A stretch of 9,324 nucleotides of DNA from contig JAEXTK010000097.1 of the NCBI GenBank assembly GCA_023406985.1, positions 1-9,324 on the forward strand, given 5' to 3'. Of the stretch, positions 6,349 through 9,324 are shown in pieces. Below the pieces are notes generated by a model, which ran no database searches, was not told the origin of the DNA, and worked only from the letters and a program-made list of their open reading frames with translations. This DNA is from Spirochaetota bacterium (GTDB lineage Bacteria > Spirochaetota > Spirochaetia > Treponematales > Breznakiellaceae). Position numbers and translations under genes: made by a program. Numbering within the stretch: the stretch's first letter is position 1; every line of letters starts with the position of its first letter.

Positions 6349-8372
6349 CGTCGTTCTCCTTGGCCGTCCCGCTCGAAGAGGGCGGCGACGGCCGCGTCCG
6401 CGGACGCGAGATCGAAGGCGTCCGGATCGAAGTCCGCGCCCAGTTCGGCCAGCGCGAGCTCCTTCTCCTGTCCTCCCTCGCCGCGGAGCGCCGAAAGGAA
6501 GCGCCGGTACCGCAAGGGCCCGCCGACGGTTTCCGGCGGAGAGGCGAGCGCGCCGGCGACGCAACGTCCCCGTCCTCCCGCCTCGTCGACGGTGTGGAGC
6601 AGGGTGACGCGGGCCTCCCATTCGGCGCCGTAGTCGTAATCATACTCTATTTCCGTGACGCCGGCAGCGGCGATGGACGCGATCGTCGCGTTCCGTTCCG
6701 CCAGTTCGCCGCCCGCGGCGTCCGGTCCGTACACTTCCCCGTCCACCACGAAGCCGTGGAGGCGTTCGCCGCTCCAGCCGAAGGCCGCCTGGAGGCACCG
6801 GTGCAGGTCGGCCAGGGTGAGGCTCTCGGGGACCACGAGGCGGCGCCAAACGCCCGTTCCCGCGAGCGCCGCCTGGATGGTGCGCATGGTCTGCGCCGTT
6901 CCGCCTTCCGCGGGCCGGAGGAGCGTGAGGCGGCTCCGCCGGAACCCGTCGAGCGCCGCGTCGATCGCTTCCTTCACGTCCTCGTAGGTATCGATCATGC
7001 CGTCCAGGGAATTCTCCATCCCGTCGAGCTCGCGGTCCTCCGGAGGCTCGTCGTAGTCCAGGTCCTCCAGGAGATTGGAGGCGTGGACCTGGAGCTGGGA
7101 GAGGGTGACGAAGGCGTGTTTGGGTAGCCAAGCCGGATCGACATCGCGGGAGGAGAGGCGGGCCACCAAGTCCACCACGGCCGTGTGCAGTTCGGCGACG
7201 CGCTGGCGGAGCTGCCCCATCTCGCGGTCGGCGAAGAAGTTGTAGGTGTCCGCGAAATCCTCCCTGGTCTCCGCCACGTATTGGGCCAGGTAGAGGCGTT
7301 CGGCCTGGTTCACCTCTATGGAAGGGGGGACCAGGCGCTCCAGGATGTGGTGGATCTCCGTCTCGCGGCGGAAGAAGGCGTCGCGCACGTAGGCTTCTAT
7401 GACGTATTCGGAGACCGGTACGCCGAGCTTGGCCAGGAGGGCCTCCACCTCGGTCTTGTCCGGCGGGCCGGATTCGTCGGTCCACGGACCGACGTCGGGT
7501 ATTTCCTTGCCCGCCCGCCAGAAGCGCGTCTCCATCCCGTACGGCACGGTATCGATCTTCTCGGTCCGTTCGTACAGGAATTCTTCCAGGGCATAGGCCG
7601 GAAGGGCGCGCGCGCGCTCGCCGCCGAACCAGTACGCGAAGGCTATCTGCTCCTCGGTGGAGGCGCCGGGCCCGAGCCGATCGAAGCTCGCCTCGAAGCC
7701 CGCGGTCATCGCGGCTTCCCATGCGGCCAGGGCCTCGGCCGCCCAGTCGCCCGTATCCGCCTTCTCGAGTTCGAAGATGCCGCCCTTCCAATCGAGCACC
7801 CGCACGGCGAAGCGGTCCCCGGGGATGAAGGCCGTCTCCCGGTAGATCGCGCGCATGTCGAGCGTCCGCACCGAGACCTCGGGCGGATCCTCGTAGGGGT
7901 CCACGTTGAAGGCTTCCTCGTTCGCCGGATTGTCGCGGGCGACGTACTGGGGGGCGTATTCCTCTCCGAACAGGTCGAAGTAGGGGTAGAAGTCTTCGGG
8001 CGGCCCCTCGCTCGTGGTGGTCGGGAGTTCGGCGCCCTTCCAGCGGAAGGAGAGCTCGTGCGGCAGGAGGATGGGATTGGCGAAGGGGACGCAGCGATGG
8101 CCGGGGATGAGGATGCCGTTCCGGATCTCCAGGCGGGTCGGCGTTATGGCGAAGCGCCCCGTCTGGAAACAGGCGCGGCGGGAGACCCAGCGGCCGTCGT
8201 CGGCGGGGAAGGCGAGCCTCCGGGAGCGGAGGAAGGCGATGACCTCGTCATTGAGACGGCGCCCGCCCGAAGAATCGGCGCGGCGAATCTCGGCGGCCGC
8301 ATCGGCGCTCGTGAAAGGCGCTACCGAATTATCGAGGAAATCGTACAGGGCGTCTTCCTGAGCAATGGTCAT
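6345..8372 (-). CDS. Large protein with C-terminal pRiA4b ORF-3-like domain
   Basis: A 675-residue protein; biochemical function unknown. The C-terminal part (about 496-660) fits the plasmid pRiA4b ORF-3-like family: VWRRLVVPESLTLADLHRCL (507-526), then QAAFGW and LHGF, the aromatic YDYDYGAEW (577-585), PPETVGG (612-618) and FDPDAF (648-653). The first roughly 490 residues are not recognised. They are soluble and acidic, with W/Y/F-rich beta-like segments up to about 300, then a largely helical stretch (about 320-490) containing a very acidic EDLDYDEPPEDRELD run. No signal peptide or membrane helix is seen. I chose the ATG at 8372, where the protein starts to look folded (TIAQEDALYDFLDN) and a promoter-like pair lies just upstream. 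An in-frame ATG at 8453 would add 27 residues. Neither ATG has a Shine-Dalgarno site. The stop overlaps ptsN as ATGA. Confidence 0.87.
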   Translation of the reverse strand: MTIAQEDALYDFLDNSVAPFTSADAAAEIRRADSSGGRRLNDEVIAFLRSRRLAFPADDGRWVSRRACFQTGRFAITPTRLEIRNGILIPGHRCVPFANPILLPHELSFRWKGAELPTTTSEGPPEDFYPYFDLFGEEYAPQYVARDNPANEEAFNVDPYEDPPEVSVRTLDMRAIYRETAFIPGDRFAVRVLDWKGGIFELEKADTGDWAAEALAAWEAAMTAGFEASFDRLGPGASTEEQIAFAYWFGGERARALPAYALEEFLYERTEKIDTVPYGMETRFWRAGKEIPDVGPWTDESGPPDKTEVEALLAKLGVPVSEYVIEAYVRDAFFRRETEIHHILERLVPPSIEVNQAERLYLAQYVAETREDFADTYNFFADREMGQLRQRVAELHTAVVDLVARLSSRDVDPAWLPKHAFVTLSQLQVHASNLLEDLDYDEPPEDRELDGMENSLDGMIDTYEDVKEAIDAALDGFRRSRLTLLRPAEGGTAQTMRTIQAALAGTGVWRRLVVPESLTLADLHRCLQAAFGWSGERLHGFVVDGEVYGPDAAGGELAERNATIASIAAAGVTEIEYDYDYGAEWEARVTLLHTVDEAGGRGRCVAGALASPPETVGGPLRYRRFLSALRGEGGQEKELALAELGADFDPDAFDLASADAAVAALFERDGQGERR
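6355..6361 (-). promoter_or_regulatory. Shine-Dalgarno site deciding the ptsN start
   Basis: AAGGAGA on the minus strand, 6 nt before the ATG at 6348 and inside the last codons of the pRiA4b-domain gene. It rules out the long upstream extension of the ptsN frame, whose Arg/Gly-rich translation looks like out-of-frame noise. Confidence 0.88.
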
Positions 8373-8381
8373 GGATACGCC

Positions 8382-8410
8382 ACTATGCCCGGAACGGCGA
8401 ACTGGATCAA
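8382..8410 (-). promoter_or_regulatory. Candidate promoter, nearly leaderless, for the pRiA4b-domain gene cluster
   Basis: On the minus strand TTGATC (8405-8410) and CATAGT (8382-8387), each matching the sigma-70 consensus at 4 of 6 positions, are separated by exactly 17 nt. Transcription would begin near 8375, about 3 nt before the ATG at 8372. That would explain the lack of a Shine-Dalgarno site. If the start were at 8453, this site would lie inside the coding region. Confidence 0.42.
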
Positions 8411-8701
8411 GTCCGCTCCCCTCGATCTCGGTGAAACGGCGTTTGTGTGTCATAAATACACAGCTAAAATGAGTCGATTCGACCCATCTGTGTCGGGGCG
8501 ACCCGCGCCGGCGCCGCCTCGACGCCCGGCGGGGTCCGATCGGCGGGTTTTTGCGGGAACCCTCGCGCGGAGGCGCGCTGTCGGGAACGGGAAAGGCCGC
8601 GGGGGATAGGTGAGGGAATAGTATCTAATTTATTGCATTATAACTGATTACAAAAAATAGGCGCGTTTTTGTGATAAGCGCGGACCCTTCGATGGGTTTT
8701 T
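8411..8701. other. Divergent intergenic region
   Basis: About 290 nt between the minus-strand cluster and the Hsp20 promoter, with no convincing gene. It holds an 11-nt palindrome GTCGA-T-TCGAC (8473-8483), a GC-rich segment able to fold (GACCC at 8500-8504 with GGGTC at 8532-8536; GGGTT at 8545-8549 with AACCC at 8558-8562), and then an abrupt AT-rich stretch (8618-8660). A leftward TATAAT (8637-8642) has no good -35. 8411-8453 would be coding only if the cluster's first gene begins at 8453. Confidence 0.6.
8634..8654. promoter_or_regulatory. Possible upstream activator site for the sigma-54 promoter
   Basis: Imperfect inverted repeat TTGCATT-N7-ATTACAA (5 of 7 positions symmetric per arm) in an AT-rich stretch. 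It is centred about 83 bp before the predicted transcription start, within the range where sigma-54 enhancer-binding proteins usually bind. No specific activator can be named. Confidence 0.35.
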
Positions 8702-8717
8702 TGGCACGGTCCTTGCA
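8702..8717 (+). promoter_or_regulatory. Sigma-54 (-24/-12) promoter of the Hsp20 gene
   Basis: TGGCACGGTCCTTGCA matches the RpoN consensus TGGCAC-N5-TTGCA at every conserved position. The invariant GG (8703-8704) and GC (8715-8716) are exactly 10 nt apart. Transcription should start near 8727, giving a leader of about 58 nt. A T-rich run (8697-8702) directly upstream is common at such promoters. No sigma-70 -35/-10 pair competes nearby. Confidence 0.86.
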
Positions 8718-8730
8718 ATATACATACCGT

Positions 8731-8748
8731 CGGCGCCGAAGAGCGCCG
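8731..8748 (+). other. Stem-loop at the start of the Hsp20 leader
   Basis: Perfect 6-bp stem CGGCGC / GCGCCG with a 6-nt CGAAGA loop, starting a few nucleotides after the predicted transcription start. It could protect the 5' end of the mRNA. It does not pair with the Shine-Dalgarno site, so a thermosensor role is not evident. Confidence 0.5.
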
Positions 8749-8772
8749 GAGAAAACCTGAATACAACGTACC

Positions 8773-8779
8773 AGGAGGT
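8773..8779 (+). promoter_or_regulatory. Strong Shine-Dalgarno site of the Hsp20 gene
   Basis: AGGAGGT, 5 nt before the ATG at 8785. It is the strongest ribosome-binding site in the window and chooses this ATG over the one at 8794. A weak TACC-AGGA-GGTA fold could partly cover it. Confidence 0.85.
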
Positions 8780-8784
8780 ATCGT

Positions 8785-9231
8785 ATGAACGCCATGACCC
8801 TGTATCGCCCCGTCACGATCGAGAGCGCCTTGGACGACTTCGATCGCATCGTGAACTCCTTCTTCGGCGATTCCCCCCTCGCCCCCGCGCGTTCGTCCTA
8901 CTCCCGCGTTCCCGCGGTGGACGTCCGCGAGACCGAGGACGGCTATACGGTGGAGGCCGATCTCCCCGGCTTCGACGAGAAGAACGTCGAGGTCCATGTG
9001 GAAGGCCGGACGCTGACCATCGAGTCCAAGCAGGAAGAGAAGGATGAGAAGGCCGAGGGCCGCTACGTGATCCGCGAGCGCCGCTCGTCTTCCTTCAGCC
9101 GGGCGTTCACCCTGCCCGAGGACGCCGATGTCGAGAGCATCGCGGCCTCCTTCAAGAACGGCGTGCTCGAGCTCTCCGTCAAGAAGCGCGAGGAAGCCAA
9201 GCGCCGTGTCGTGAAGATCGAGGCGAAGTAA
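8785..9231 (+). CDS. Hsp20-family small heat-shock protein
   Basis: A 148-residue ATP-independent holdase chaperone that binds unfolding proteins in the cytoplasm, usually as large oligomers. Seen: a short N-terminal arm (1-40) with an amphipathic ALDDFDRIVNSFF helix, then the alpha-crystallin domain (about 42-135) with VPAVDVRETEDGYTVEADLPG, a charged EEKDEKAEGRY loop, FSRAFTLPEDAD and the A-x-x-x-N-G-V-L signature (121-128). A V-K-I motif (143-145) near the C-terminus fits the I/V-x-I/V anchor used in oligomer assembly. Length is typical of bacterial class A sHsps. It is transcribed alone from a near-consensus sigma-54 promoter, which is an uncommon arrangement for an sHsp and implies activator-dependent induction. 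Confidence 0.97.
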   Translation: MNAMTLYRPVTIESALDDFDRIVNSFFGDSPLAPARSSYSRVPAVDVRETEDGYTVEADLPGFDEKNVEVHVEGRTLTIESKQEEKDEKAEGRYVIRERRSSSFSRAFTLPEDADVESIAASFKNGVLELSVKKREEAKRRVVKIEAK

Positions 9232-9249
9232 GAAACCATCCGGTTACGC

Positions 9250-9284
9250 CGCGGGCTCGTGCGGCCCGCGAGCGATGAACGCTC
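9250..9284 (+). other. Two consecutive stem-loops after the Hsp20 gene
   Basis: Arms CGCGGGC (9250-9256) and GCCCGCG (9264-9270), then GAGCG (9270-9274) and CGCTC (9280-9284). They lie about 20 nt past the stop. There is no T-tract, so this is not a clear intrinsic terminator; it may stabilise the 3' end or pause polymerase. Nothing else is seen to the window end. Confidence 0.4.
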
Positions 9285-9324
9285 CCGCTCGGATGCTACG
9301 GACTCCGGCCGCAGAGGATATGGT

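Noticed and set aside
6349..6621. A 91-codon N-terminal extension of the EIIA protein
   Set aside because: It overlaps the pRiA4b domain in another frame, is Arg/Gly-rich, and a strong ribosome-binding site precedes the ATG at 6348.
6345..8372. Insertion sequence or plasmid remnant, suggested by the pRiA4b/IS1096 family name
   Set aside because: The family name is historical. No transposase, terminal inverted repeats or target duplications are visible, and the gene sits in a tight operon with chromosomal-type genes.
7185..8609. A long plus-strand open frame opposite the pRiA4b-domain gene
   Set aside because: The minus-strand frame has clear family motifs and gene overlaps. The plus frame has no motif, no ribosome-binding site, and runs through the intergenic region.
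8637..8642. Consensus TATAAT reading leftward as a promoter for the minus-strand cluster
   Set aside because: No acceptable -35 lies 16-18 nt upstream, and the leader would be over 250 nt. It falls within the AT-rich candidate activator region.
9250..9284. Intrinsic terminator of the Hsp20 gene
   Set aside because: Two stem-loops exist, but no T-tract follows either, so they are listed only as stem-loops.

Overview
The window is GC-rich throughout, with strong G/C preference at third codon positions. It looks like chromosomal DNA of a bacterium, most likely a high-GC spirochaete (inference from the transketolase and TrpB sequence style, recalled without a database search). Every gene with a recognisable family is a housekeeping or stress gene. 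No transposase, integrase, tRNA, rRNA or CRISPR array is visible.

Left part, plus strand (1-3054): the 3' end of a tryptophan operon. It runs trpF (3' part only) > trpB > trpA > a GNAT acetyltransferase, with overlaps of 11 nt and 4 nt and then a 3-nt gap, so these genes are almost certainly co-transcribed and translationally coupled. TrpF, TrpA and TrpB catalyse late steps of tryptophan synthesis. The GNAT substrate is unknown. trpB carries a C-terminal extension whose DNA contains two TTC-loop palindromes.

Middle, minus strand (3072-5246): transketolase (non-oxidative pentose phosphate pathway), followed by a strong intrinsic terminator. It has its own Shine-Dalgarno site and probably its own promoter. 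Upstream lies an array of four 19-nt palindromic units (5180-5255). The last unit supplies the stop codon of the neighbouring gene in its hairpin loop.

Right-middle, minus strand (5247-8372): a compact three-gene cluster. Its order is a 675-aa protein with a C-terminal pRiA4b ORF-3-like domain and an unrecognised N-terminal half > a PTS EIIA (PtsN-type) protein (ATGA overlap) > a DUF1707/LiaF-C-like protein (4-nt gap). This is the least understood part of the window and the best candidate for an undescribed functional unit. The first gene may be read from a nearly leaderless promoter.

Right end, plus strand (8702-9231): an Hsp20 small heat-shock protein behind a near-consensus sigma-54 (-24/-12) promoter, with an AT-rich imperfect inverted repeat about 80 bp upstream that could bind an enhancer-binding activator. 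This implies activator-dependent, RpoN-type control of the chaperone.

A recurring theme is short perfect palindromes, sometimes in tandem: the trpB tail, the 5180-5255 array, and three 18-nt palindromic repeats coding for SGGSYA units inside the LiaF-like gene.
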